DNA of 64,000 nucleotides from Psylliodes chrysocephalus (Eukaryota; Arthropoda; Insecta; Coleoptera; Chrysomelidae). The notes under the pieces were generated by a model. The model worked only from the letters and a program-made list of their open reading frames with translations. It was not told where the DNA came from and ran no database searches. Made by a program: the position numbers and the translations under genes. Where the stretch lies: contig OV651829.1 of NCBI GenBank assembly GCA_927349885.1, forward strand, positions 17,189,112-17,253,111, read 5' to 3'. Of the stretch, positions 19,970 through 29,705 are shown piece after piece; position 1 is the stretch's first letter, and each line of letters begins with the position of its first letter.

Positions 19970-20589
19970 GGGGTCTATTCTGTAACAATTCCTTTATATT
20001 TTAAAATATTGTCGGCCTTTAAAAATATTTTCGTATTCACTAACTTACTTCTGTCATTATCTAAAGGGGTGCCTTTAAAATAGTCCTAAAATAACAATAA
20101 TTTTTCACGGTTTTGAATTGAAAATTGAGGATTTGTATGATTATGTATTCAAACTAGTTCAAATAAATCTTAAATGCGATGTTGGGGTCTATTCTGTAAA
20201 AATTCCTTTATATTTAACGGCCTTTAAAAATATTGGCGGCCTATAAAAGTATATTTGTATTCGTTAATTTACTTCTGTCATTATTTAAACAGATTCCTTT
20301 AAGATAGTACACTAATGTATTTTAAAGATCCGTTTAAATAATGACAGAAGTAAAGAAGAAAATATTTTTAAAGGCCGTTAAATATAAAGGAATTGTTACA
20401 GAATAGACCCCGTTATCAATTGTTTTCCTGCCATTTTTAAGGGAATCCGTTAAAATAAATAATTTTTAACAGGCCTCTAAAATTTGTGTATACAAAATAC
20501 CATTTTTGTTTAAAAAAATTAACGGGCCGCTAAAAGTTTAGTTTTTAAAGGCCTTTAAATTTTAACGGATATGTTACAGAATAGACCCC
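19970..20589. repeat. Outer MITE (620 bp), GGGGTCTATTCTGTAAC ends, TTT TSD
   Basis: GGGGTCTATTCTGTAACAAT starts at 19970 and GTTACAGAATAGACCCC ends at 20589, flanked by TTT on both sides (19967-19969, 20590-20592). A 3-bp TSD fits PIF/Harbinger-type MITEs. It starts only 26 bp after the donor of gcm exon 4. Confidence 0.75.
20184..20411. repeat. Inner MITE (228 bp) nested in the 19970 MITE, GTT TSD
   Basis: The same family of ends (GGGGTCTATTCTGTAA ... TTACAGAATAGACCCC) is flanked by GTT on both sides (20181-20183, 20412-20414). It inserted into the outer copy, giving ordered insertions of one family. Confidence 0.75.
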
Positions 20590-20592
20590 TTT

Positions 20593-21383
20593 GTCATGTA
20601 ACGCTGATTTTGTATTATTTATAAATGGCATAATATTCCTCTCCAATGCAATTCAAAATTAATTCAGATACACCACTGGAGAACGACAAAAAAATTCGAA
20701 CACAGCTGTCATGTTTTCAACGTAGAGAGGAAGAGGTTGCAGTCGCAAATTATGTACATAGTTTTATACCTTTTACATAGGTATCCTGCGAATCACAAAA
20801 TAAATGCTGGTAAACTATAAAACTACAGAGCCGGTTCGTAAAAAATAACCTAATATGCCGTTCAATTTTTTTTTAAATCGTGGCCTCCCGTCGGCGGTGG
20901 CTATGAGTCAAACATCGCTCACTCTGAATGGAAATTACCCGTGAGTTCGAGTAGAAACTCAGGTTGCTCTGACTTCATTTTCGCGCTTTTTTTTAAATAT
21001 TCGGAGTGTGATCTGTCGCGTTCGATGACTGAGTAGTCTAAGTAGGCGAGTTCGGATAGTCAGGGACTGGAGCGGGACTAAAGCGGAGTATTTTAGGGTG
21101 CTTTTAAATGACATTTAAGCGTGTTAAACTGTCACTAATCGGACTAAACCGAAAGCTAAAAGGGTCGTTTGGAGTAAAAAGTGTTAAAGGAGTTAAAGGA
21201 ACTTGGCAGACCGAACGCAATGAATATGGACTCCGAGTGCACTCTTTTAACTGTGTTAGAAGATCCAGATCTGTCGGGAAGTTAAATATTGAAATGTCAA
21301 TTATGTCAATGAACGGCACATATTATTGTTCTGTGGGTTTGTGCTAGATAATATTTTTATTTTAAAATTATTTAACTCATATA
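20593..21383. other. Unassigned; GC-richer block at 20870-21345
   Basis: The block is less AT-rich than its surroundings and carries a 79-codon frame (21108-21347) that I do not recognise. No splice signals or domains support a gene. Confidence 0.3.
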
Positions 21384-21530
21384 AGGTCTTTTCCTTTGCA
21401 TCGACAGTGTAGCACTGAGCTACGTTACTTCTGAAAATGTCGTTCCATCCATACAATTTGTATAAATGGAACGATATTTTCAGAAGTGGTGTAGCTCAGT
21501 GCTACACTTTCGATGCAATGGAAAAGACCT
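21384..21530. repeat. Near-perfect 147-bp palindrome (snap-back hairpin)
   Basis: AGGTCTTTTCC at 21384 pairs with GGAAAAGACCT at 21530. The arms (GTGTAGCACTGAGCTAC, ACTTCTGAAAAT, CGTTCCAT) pair along their full length with about half a dozen mismatches. They meet at ATACAATTTGTAT (21451-21463), itself a palindrome, so there is almost no loop. This is either a foldback MITE or a source of a long hairpin RNA. Confidence 0.85.
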
Positions 21531-21929
21531 ATTGTATTATAAGTAAATTCTGAAAGTTTATTTTATGTTATTCTATTGTAATAAATAATAATTAACTGAC
21601 CGATGACTGCCATACTGGATTGAGGTTATGTTTTTTACTCTAAGTGACAGAGCGCGTTCGAGATGTTACTACATTCGCTCTCTGAATTGACAGGACTCTG
21701 CTCATGCCCTGCTCACTCCATAGGGCGTCATTTCAAACTTGCCCAATGAATGAATGGTCAAAGTTTATTATTATTCTTCGCAAACAGCCCACCAAAAATA
21801 TACCACGTCTCTTTCCGTTTTTCTTTTGACATTTTAAAACTTTTTATTGCCAAAACTCATACATATTCCAAATTTTTACTAATCAAATGTTTGAATTGAC
21901 ATATAACTGTTAAATATAAGCTAAACCCA

Positions 21930-22527
21930 CAAATATTTTCTTCTTCTTCTTCTTTTAACACATGCTCGATTGCCTTTTTCCAATTTTCCTTCGTAATAAG
22001 TGATATGGAGGTTTCTAACAATACTTTTACATCTTTTAACTTAAATGTCGTATTATGTCCACCTACATTTATCCTTTAACTTGTGCCTATATCAGTTTAA
22101 AATACCTATTTTAGTTTGCAGTGATAGGGTGGAAGACGCACAACATCAATACCATGAGTTTTTGCAAGTTCATCCACTACATAACGTACTGAAGGTTTAT
22201 TTAATTTCACAATTTTTGGTAGTTTTATTTTTATTGATTTTTCTGGAAAGTTAATGTTTCTGTCTGTTAGCCACTTAATGTTATCATCTTTCTTCCATGA
22301 AGTATTTGGCACACGTCCAATTAGACGGGAATGGTAATTAGCGTTATCCATTTACTATAATTGAGCCCTTTGGTAAATGTTTTATCATCTGCTGAAAATA
22401 TTCTTCAACAACATCAGCGTTCATATCTTCATGATACTCTCCGGTTTTTTTAGATTGAAATATTAAAGAACCACGTTTTGAAAACCCGGCATCACTTCAA
22501 ATACGAGTTATAATTAGACGTCGTCCT
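21930..22527 (-). pseudogene. Tc1/mariner-like (DDE_3) transposase, C-terminal part
   Basis: The minus strand reads GKGRRLIITRI, SKRGSLIFQSKKTGEYHEDM, NADVVEEYFQQMIKHLPKGS, MDNANYHSRLIGRVPNTSWK and VVRLPPYHCKLK, then a frameshifted LKDVKVLLETSISLITKENW and an acidic tail. VVVDNAxYH and RLPPYHCxLNPIE are the second and third catalytic regions of a family common in insects. The reading has stops (TGA after LIITRI, TAA after CKLK) and frameshifts. The N-terminal part continues at 23483-23850 after an inserted LINE. Confidence 0.85.
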
Positions 22528-22532
22528 TTACC

Positions 22533-23477
22533 TCATCCTCGGCATTGTCTCGGACTCCAGCACATAGAAAAGCCATACAGCGTCCTCATTCCGGAGAGAG
22601 ACGCATGGAGCAGAGGGGAAAAACCCTCTCCCAAGCAGACTATGTGTTGTACACGGACGGCTCCAAAGCTGAAAAAGGAGTAGGAGCGGGAGTTTTCGGC
22701 CAGAGGCCTAGAGTTGACATATCAATAAACCTAGGCTCTCTGGCCACGATCTTCCAAGCAGAAATGATTGCTATAGAATTGGGAGCGAGAGAGTTGATTA
22801 ATTTTCTCCCCGCAAACAAGACTATAAAGATCTTTTCAGATAGCCAGGCAGCCCTTAAGGCCCTGAGCTCCAATCGAGTTGACTCAAAGCTGGTTTGGAA
22901 CTGTATAAATACCCTAGAGTGCCTCGGTGCCCGGAACAAAGTTACTTTGATCTGGGTTCTGGGACACAGTGGTGTGGAGGTTAACGAAAAAGCCGACGCA
23001 CTTGCTAAAAGAGGAACCGAATCTGTGTTCATAGGAGGGTGCAACACACACGAACGGGAGAGATACCCCAGGGCTAACCCATTCGAATGCGTTTATAACC
23101 AACCCTTCTGTGAACGCCTCTGCTCAGATCCGAGAATGGAGTAGGAAAGATCTACGCATTCTCACTGGACTGATGACAGGACACTGCCGTCTGGGCAATC
23201 ACATGAGAAGAATAGGTCTGCAACAAACATCGGACTGTTGATTCTGCAGAGCACATTTTATGTACCTGCTCCGCTCTGGAAAAAACCAGGTTCCAGATCT
23301 TCGGATTTACCCGACTGGAGCCTACCGACTTTAAAGAAGTCTCACCCAATTCAACCATGACCTTTATCAAAAGGTATGGCTTGTACGATGAACTATAAGT
23401 TAATCATGAGCCACAATAGACCCATCTGGGTCGCAGTGGAAGGCGATGAGATCATCCCACTCATTTTCAACCTAACC
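22533..23477 (+). mobile_element. 5'-truncated R1/I-group LINE (RNase H and 3' end) inserted in a transposase
   Basis: The open frame 22545-23144 is an RNase H domain: YVLYTDGSKAEKGVGAGVF (first Asp), FQAEMIAIELGARE (Glu), KIFSDSQAALKAL (Asp) and HSGVEVNEKADALAKRGT (final Asp). Downstream, LRILTGLMTGHCRLGNHMRR and a degraded CxxC-HIL-C stretch are the zinc-knuckle C-terminus of I-group LINE ORF2. The 3' UTR holds CCATCTGGGTCGCAGTGGAA and ends CAACCTAACC. TTACC occurs on both sides (22528-22532, 23478-23482) as the TSD. It lies antisense to the host transposase. Confidence 0.85.
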
Positions 23478-23482
23478 TTACC

Positions 23483-23850
23483 GGAAGAAACCTTCAATCC
23501 TGTAGATAATCCTTTCAAAAAAGCCTGTCGTAAAGATTGAATGTTTGTGTCCTGCCACATTTTGCTTCGTTCACCCGGGTTTCGTCCAAAATAAAATATT
23601 TTTTGCCTTCTGCACGTAATTTAAAAATGGTTCTGAGATATCTCCCTCCTCAACAAACAATTTCATCAGCTTTCCTGTCCCGTTCATCCCACTTAAATTT
23701 CAAATATATTAGAGTTTCCCGTAGTTTTGTCTTTCCCATTTTAGGAAAATACGGATCACTATTGATTGCGTCAAAAACCTTTTTAAAATAAAATTTATGA
23801 ACTTTTCTTCTTATTCTGCTTTTAATTTCTTTAGTACATTCCATTTTTTT
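23483..23850 (-). pseudogene. Tc1/mariner-like (DDE_3) transposase, N-terminal part
   Basis: From MECTKEIKSRIRRKVHKFYF the minus strand runs through KTKLRETLIYLKFKWDERDR, a stop, then RYLRTIFKLRAEGKKYFILD with ETRVNE (first catalytic Asp region, normally LDETWVNEG). A frameshift leads to KMWQDTNIQSLRQAFLKGLS and TGLKVSSG. The next codons expected in the family (GKGRRLI) lie at 22527, exactly across the inserted LINE, so 21930-22527 and 23483-23850 were one gene. Confidence 0.85.
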
Positions 23851-24163
23851 CTTACCTCCTGCATTTTTCTTTGGGGGTTAACAACTCTAATTTTTAATTT
23901 TAATAGCTGACAACGCACACTTTTTATACGTTTCACAGGTGTAAACTTTGAACTTGAACCACACTGCATTTTTCAATACTACTGTCAAAGGTAGCTAGGG
24001 CATTACAGAGACCAAACGGGAAAACCTCGAATCTGTATCCTCTGGCTTGATAGTGGTCGCCTGAAGATTAACTTCTTCAACCAGCTCCTCTCGTTCTTCA
24101 AGCCTTTTACAGTAACGGCATTGTCGTTTTAAACAGGGTCACCTGGAAAGAATGTCTGCGTTG

Positions 24164-24760
24164 CTATGGAGACGTCCCCTTCGATGCACTTGTTTTCGAC
24201 ATGATCATTATGTCATCGAAATATACTAGACAAGTTTTCCGGGTTAATCCTTTCAGAACCATTTCCATTAGATGTTTAAAGGTAGCTGGGGCATTACAGA
24301 GACCAAACGGGAAAACCTGGAATCTGTATAATCCGCTGTCAGTTGAAAAAGCTGTTTTGTCTCGATCGTCAGGGTGTACTTCCACTTGCCAGTATCCGCT
24401 CTTCAAGTCTAGCGTGGAAAACCATTTTGCACCTGATAGGGTGTTTAGTCGTCTATTCGTGGAAGTGGATAGCAATTTTTTTGCGTTATCTGATTTAATC
24501 TTCTACACAAAAACGAGTAGATCCGTCTTTCTTGGTTACTAGGACCATACATGAGCACCAGGGACCAGAAGCTTCTTCAATAATATTTGCTTCCATCATG
24601 TCCTGTATCATATTTACTACTTCTTTCTGTTTAGCAAATGGAAGTCTTCTAGGTGCTTGCCGTATTGGCATTGTATCGTCTGTATAAATTATATGCTGGA
24701 CAAGACTGGTACGCCTCGTTGATTTTCCTGTCTCAAAAATGTCACAGTTGGTATTAATAA
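24164..24760 (-). pseudogene. Gypsy reverse transcriptase fragment
   Basis: The first part reads SLVQHIIYTDDTMPIRQAPR, then LPFAKQKEVVNMIQDMME and VTKKDGSTRFC. After a frameshift come SGAKWFSTLDLKSGYWQVEV, RFQVFPFGLCNAPATFKHLM and CLVYFDDIMIM. These are RT motifs including the catalytic Asp of LDLKSGYWQ and the YFDD box. Start and end are missing. The 103-codon segment 24475-24164 is still open. Confidence 0.9.
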
Positions 24761-25534
24761 ATTCTTTGACTTTTCTAAGTTCTTTAGCTGTCAGATGGTC
24801 ATAATTTTTAACTAACCGTTTAAGAAAGCTGGCGTCAACTGGGTTACTTGTGGTGGCTTTCCCCGTAGAACTGTCTTCGCACTTGATTATGTTTTCTACC
24901 GATATACAGAGCCCTATTTTTATCGTTTATTTAGTTTTAAAGGTCTTTTCGATAAATTGGCAACCCTTACAGGAATCAGTTGATCTACGTTAACTAGACA
25001 TCTAGCTACCAGAATTCCTTCACTCACAGATTCTTCTACTAGGACCTTTATCCTCCAAATATAGGACAATTTCTTCGTTTCCAGTTATCAAAATCTTATT
25101 TGGGAGATCGATGATAAACTTATTTTGCATAATGTTCATACCAATGACACACTGATCCTTAATAGCGACCACCAGAAATAAGTGCTCTTCTTTGAGTTGG
25201 TCGTGGTTTTGGATGCAGGATCCCTGTTCGAATGAAAGACTTGGTTACACCAATATCAAGAACGAAGGTGCCTTCTTGGTTATTGATATACCCCTTGACC
25301 AATAGTTTTTTGTTTGTTTTTATTTAAGGTATAAGTGTGAATTTTAGGCCATTTATTACAGCCGTCGCCTGCCCCATAGTGTCGACCTTTATTCGTTTCC
25401 CCTATTGCTAGAAAGCCGGCTAGGTGTGAGTGACCGGCTTCTCCGGGAGGCATATCTGCTGTAATTATTTCTTGATGGATTTCGTGATGGACTTTGGAGG
25501 TTGATTTAGGTGAATTTCTGGTATCATTTCCCGA

Positions 25535-26800
25535 TTATCGATTTATAGAACGAGTCTTGCTTCGACAAGTTCTTTGAAGGTGTCCGATTCTTCCACAATT
25601 AAAGCATCTGCTTTCATTTTGGCTATTTCGTTGCATACTTTGCAGGATATTTAAGATTTGTGAGAGGGTAGATTGAGGGATAGTATTAGTAGTTTCCTCT
25701 TCACTTTCTTGAAATCGAATTTCTCTCAATTTTGCGTGAGAAGATCTAGATATATTTTTGCTGCTTCGTATTCCTGGGCTGCAACAAGTGTCTCATTCAA
25801 CGTCTTGAGGTGTTGTAACCGAAGAGCCTGCTGCATTTCCACGTTTTGTAGTCCATCAATGAATGCGTGCATGCCGATTTGGTCTAAGAAATCTTTAGGT
25901 ACCTGTGTATATAGGCCAGACAGATGCAGCAATCTTTTAATATCGGCTTCGAATTCTTGTAGACTCTTAATGTGTTTCTGACTACGAACTTTTAGCTGGC
26001 TTTGGAATACCTGTTTCAAATGCTGCTGGCCATATCTTGTCTCCAAAGCTTGGACGAGGGATGAATAACTGAGTTCTTTTTGGAGAAGTAACTGTAAAAC
26101 GGTTGCTGCCTGTCCTCGCAGTGACACTATCAATGAAGCCGCCATCTCTTTCTCGACCCAGCCATTGGCTCTAGCTGCAGCTTCAAATTGGAGTCGATAT
26201 GTTTCTCATGTTGTCTGACCGTCACACGTACGTGACTTCAGGGTCTTGCTATTATGGTTTTGTGAGCCTGGGGTTCGAATATGGCTTGGGTTGGTTATAG
26301 TTGAAGACGAGGTAATGTTTACAGCTTCAATGTTGTTTACTGAAGCTTGTCTGCGAATTCTTCTTTTTAACTGAGCCATTTTACCTCTAATTTGCCTTTC
26401 CAACTCTACTCTAGCCTGTTCTTGTTATACTAAATTAGCTTTCAAATTATCTTTCTGTTTTTCTAAATTCGTTTTTAAGTTCTCCAATTTAGTTTTTAGG
26501 TTCTCTTGCTGCTGTTCTAAACTGGCTTTTGAATTCTCTTGCTGCCGTTCTAAATCGGCTTTTAAATTATCTTGTTTTTGTGTTAAGAGATATCTGGCTA
26601 TTTAGCTGACCTACCTCTATGCTTAAGTTTTTCTTGAATTTGCAATAAACCATTCATAATTTCTACCTCAGCTTTTTACACCTCTCTTCCTTCTCTTTTT
26701 CTTTGTCCTTCCTGCGTCTTTCCTTCTCCTTTTCCCACCTTTCCTTCTCCTCCTCTTCCTCCTTCCTACTGCGTCATTTCTTCTCCTCTTCCCGCCTTTC
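25535..26800 (-). pseudogene. Gypsy gag relic with coiled coil and CCHC knuckle
   Basis: Minus-strand segments run in order: a Glu/Arg/Lys-rich coil (26800-26690) and a Gln/Leu heptad-like coil with repeated KLENLKTNLEKQ patterns (26600-26410). Then come ERQIRGKMAQLKRRIRRQAS (26403-26206), a helical gag body with LVQALETRYGQQHL and DFLDQIGMHAFIDGLQ (26145-25726), and a CCHC knuckle CFNCGRIGHLQRTC (25610-25570). Breaks lie at 26205-26146 and 25729-25726. The repeated QQEN(S/L)KA units in the coil look like internal tandem duplication. Confidence 0.85.
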
Positions 26801-26887
26801 CAAATAAAAGTCTTATAAATCCCCTTACGAATTATTACGACCATCCCCGAACCCCAAAGGTGAAAACAAATACATACTTGATTGGAA

Positions 26888-26975
26888 AAAAAGTTTGTGG
26901 CCGCCGGAATTTCAACCCATACAGCTTTATTTTGTACACAAATGCCCTTACCACTAGATCATGACGACACTAACT
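26888..26975 (-). repeat. tRNA-like SINE head or tRNA relic
   Basis: The minus strand carries an A-box-like TGATCTAGTGGTAAGGGC and a B-box-like GGGTTGAAATTCC about 35 bp apart, a polymerase III layout. The anticodon region (TTGTGTACAAAATAAAGC) does not fold as a tRNA. Confidence 0.45.
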
Positions 26976-27146
26976 GTCGAGATTTCTAGACAGCAATTTG
27001 ATATACTAATTCGGGCCAGATGCCTGAAACGGCGAATTAATAGATTTGCCGAATGTTCAGTTTCTGATATATATTTTATTTTTTTATAATATACTATTCG
27101 GTAATATTTAACTATCCTTTAAAACTAAAATACGTTTTAATTTCAG

Positions 27147-28033
27147 GTTATTGTTCTTGCCCGCCATTCGAATGCATCTGCCGTTTCCAGCAATCAATGT
27201 TAACACCGATCAATCAATTTCCATCGTCTTTAAGTACGTACCAACAGCCTCACGTTGCAGAACCTTACTGGACTCCAGAACCTACCATTCAACAGTCATA
27301 TCAAAACCCACCCGGACCCGAGCCTTCGATTCTGAACCCGCAATATGACTTTAACAGTTTGGCTTCAGATATTTTCCAACCAGAAGAAATGTTTCAACTC
27401 GATCAACCCGTAAAACCCGACTTTGTAGCAATGAATCAAACTGAAATAGCAAGAAGTCCGCCTACGTTATTGGACCTAGGGAGTGGTACCATTCATAAAG
27501 AATTTAAAAACGAAGAGTACTGGCATCCTGCGCTTCACAATATGTTGAATGATGATAGTAATAATAGTAGTAATAGTAGGTTTAATTTAAATCAGAGCCC
27601 TGATAGTAGTCATTTATTAGGAATTACTAACGAAGCACCTGTTGATCAGCATTTGTACTTAGAAACCAAATCGACCGACCCTTTGTTTACGCTTCAAAAA
27701 AATCATTTCTACCCGCAATGTACTATAGATAATTATCCTCTTCATTTCGATATGGTGGACTCGAAACCTCACTTTCTCGATGAGAAGAACGGTCAAAAAT
27801 TTGAATCGTCCCATAGTAAAGCATACTCAAAATCTAACTATCAAGATGAGTACATTGATCTAGTGCAATATAATGAATACCATAATTTCTTAAACGTTTA
27901 CGATACCAGTAAAACAAACAATGATAACATTATTTTTAATGAACTTGATTTTAGAGTTAATTCCTGTGTTCCTAATATTAGTAATGTAAATAGTTATAGT
28001 AATGATAATTTCGATGTGATCTCTTATCAATAA
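27147..28033 (+). CDS. gcm: gcm terminal exon 5 (candidate; C-terminal region)
   Basis: The acceptor TTTTAATTTCAG precedes 27147, and the frame stays open to TAA at 28031-28033. The first two bases complete a codon started by exon 4 (GGT, Gly). The exon then encodes YCSCPPFECICRFQQSML and a Pro/Asn/Ser/Asp-rich, acidic region with DFNSLASDIFQPEEMFQLDQ and SPPTLLDLGSGTIHKEFK, low in Lys/Arg and typical of an activation domain. Codons from exon 2 to this stop total 523 after the split first codon, close to the size of insect Gcm proteins. Assignment to gcm rests on phase continuity and composition. I could not compare the C-terminus with known Gcm sequences. If not gcm, it is the last exon of an unidentified plus-strand gene. 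Confidence 0.68.
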
Positions 28034-28180
28034 GCCGGTGATTTTTTTCACTAATTTGAGTGCCTTCTTATAAAATGCTTTCAATGATCTTTGATGTTTG
28101 TTAGAAAAGCAACAAACTAAGAACTCAATTTTCGTGTAAAACTTGTATATAAATAAATATCGTACTGAATTTGAAGTTTT
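28034..28180 (+). promoter_or_regulatory. gcm: 3' UTR with poly(A) signal of the 27147 exon
   Basis: AATAAA at 28152-28157 lies about 120 bp after the stop codon and is followed by a T-rich tract (28177-28188), the usual layout for cleavage and polyadenylation. Confidence 0.65.
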
Positions 28181-28429
28181 TTTTTTTATTTTCCTTCAAC
28201 GATGTAGGTTTTTTGTCCACGAAGATAATACATTCAGGTGATATTTGGACAAGGATATATCAAAAAGCAATTTTGTTTCAAAATTATAATTTTGCCAAAA
28301 TAAATTAGGTAACATTATTCAAATTTGATTTGATTTGAAAAGTCGTGAATTAAACATTACAGTTGCTACTCCAAAACTAAAATATAGGACTAAACAACCA
28401 TTGAATATGTTCATGCTTACATTCCAACA

Positions 28430-28765
28430 CGACGAAAGTGTTTAGAAAATGTATAAGAGAGAAAGTATGGGAGTCTACGTAGAAATTCTACCTCTTACAA
28501 AATTCAAGCAATTCAATGCAAAAAGTGTCAAGCATTCGGACACACTGCACTAAAGAGCATCGATGCACAAGTTACACAGGAAAACATTTAGGTAACTGTA
28601 AATTGTACAAAACCAAAAGATGCTCCACCTAAATGCGTTCACTGCAGCAAAGGACATCCTGCTAGCCACAGGGGATGTGAAGTAGCCAAAGAAATGCAAA
28701 ATATAAACATAAACAGCCACAGTGAGTAATACAGACTGTTACTAGAAACAACCTAATAAACAAAT
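28430..28765 (+). pseudogene. LINE ORF1 (gag-like) zinc-knuckle fragment
   Basis: Across shifted frames one reads IQAIQCKKCQAFGHTAL (knuckle 1), HRCTSYTGKHLGNCKLY (knuckle 2) and PPKCVHCSKGHPASHRGCEV (knuckle 3, the CxxCxxxHPAxxxGC form usual in jockey-clade ORF1). At least two frameshifts separate them. No ORF2 follows. Confidence 0.75.
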
Positions 28766-29074
28766 CTAGATTATTCAGTCAGACGGTATCTGGTAGAAAG
28801 AAAGATAAAATAGATAACAATCAAGATTCATCCATTACCAATACTCTCCACCAAATATTGTAAAAGTTGAACAAATGAATGAACGGATTACTAGGTTAGA
28901 ATAGTTTCTCTAATAAACGTATTTTTCATGACACATTTTTTGTTTGGAAAAAAGTCATTACAGTTGATTTGTAAATGTTTGAAAGGGTACCTACCCAAAA
29001 ATTTAAATGGTACATTTTTAATTTTATCGTTGTGATGCTGAAATTAACAACTATTTCAATGCCGTACATTTTTT

Positions 29075-29290
29075 TCCAGTCACTGAATGCAACACACGGT
29101 GGAAAAGTTTGAAAAATGTGTATTGGAAAAAGATGAAAGATATGAAACAGGACACTGGTTCCTCGGCGAAAGCTACCATTACATGGGTGCACATGCATGC
29201 TCTTAACTTTTTAGAGCATTTTCTGAAGTTCTTCGTGCTCGACACAGACGATAATATAATTGAACACACGCTTTTGTATATCGGTGTTAG
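29075..29290 (+). pseudogene. MADF-like exon fragment of a Harbinger element
   Basis: After a T-rich acceptor-like CTTTTTTCCAG at 29080, the plus strand reads CNTRWKSLKNVYWKKMKDMK and HALNFLEHF. This resembles the second half of a MADF domain (WKSLRDxYxKxxK ... FLxPF). PIF/Harbinger elements often encode such a partner protein beside the transposase. Its 3' end meets the antisense transposase end. Confidence 0.55.
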
Positions 29291-29705
29291 CCTGATCTGG
29301 TGCATAGGGACGGAGAAGATGTTTTGAAAGTTTAAACGCTTCGCCGCCAACAATAACACAGGATAATCATATATTTGTACCTGGTAGAGGTTTGTCTTTT
29401 GGTATATATTTATCGTTATTGAAACGATGAAACATTAAAGATGCCACTGTCCCCTTCTTTCCATATGCACCGACATCAATACATACAAATTTACATTCAG
29501 CGTCAACAATTGCCAGCAACACAATAGAAAAGAACGACTTGTAGTTGGAAAACAAGCTTCCCAAATTCTGTGGACAAACAATACGGATGTATTTTCCGTC
29601 AATAGCTTCACAGCAATTTGGAAAATTCCATTTCTCGCTAAACTGCGCAGCTATTCTAATATAATCTTCTCGACGATTGTTTTAAGAAAACAGGCACTAA
29701 CCTGT
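29190..29705 (-). pseudogene. PIF/Harbinger transposase (DDE_Tnp_4) relic
   Basis: The minus strand reads EKWNFPNCCEAIDGKYIRI (first catalytic Asp), LGSLFSNYKSFFSIVLLAIV, DAECKFVCIDVGAYGKKG (second Asp), DKPLPGT, then VIVGGEAFKLSKHLLRPYAP and, after a 5-bp insertion, RLCRARRTSENA (the Glu region, usually NYRLSRARRxxENxFG). Frameshifts and a missing N-terminus make it non-functional. The MADF-like exon converges on it from the other side. Confidence 0.85.

Larger units (their letters stand above)
23986..26800 (-). mobile_element. Gypsy-type LTR retrotransposon relic (gag, PR, RT)
   Basis: Order on the minus strand: charged coiled-coil gag start (26800-26410), gag body, zinc knuckle, degraded protease zone (25400-24900), RT (24760-24164). 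RNase H, integrase and LTRs are not found. A 60-bp piece of RT around GGCATTACAGAGACCAAACG is duplicated at 23995 and 24285, showing that two related fragments were joined at the 3' edge. Confidence 0.85.

Noticed and set aside
20870..21345. Host gene in the GC-richer block
   Set aside because: The 79-codon frame has no recognisable domain, splice sites or homologue that I know.
22640..23047. 135-codon minus-strand frame
   Set aside because: Shadow of the RNase H frame on the plus strand, which carries the catalytic residues.
946..28033. Two separate gcm paralogues (gcm and gcm2, as in flies)
   Set aside because: Exons 2-3 and 4-5 do not overlap in content, and their phases join exactly. 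Two paralogues would each have to be missing precisely the half that the other supplies. I keep it as the main alternative.
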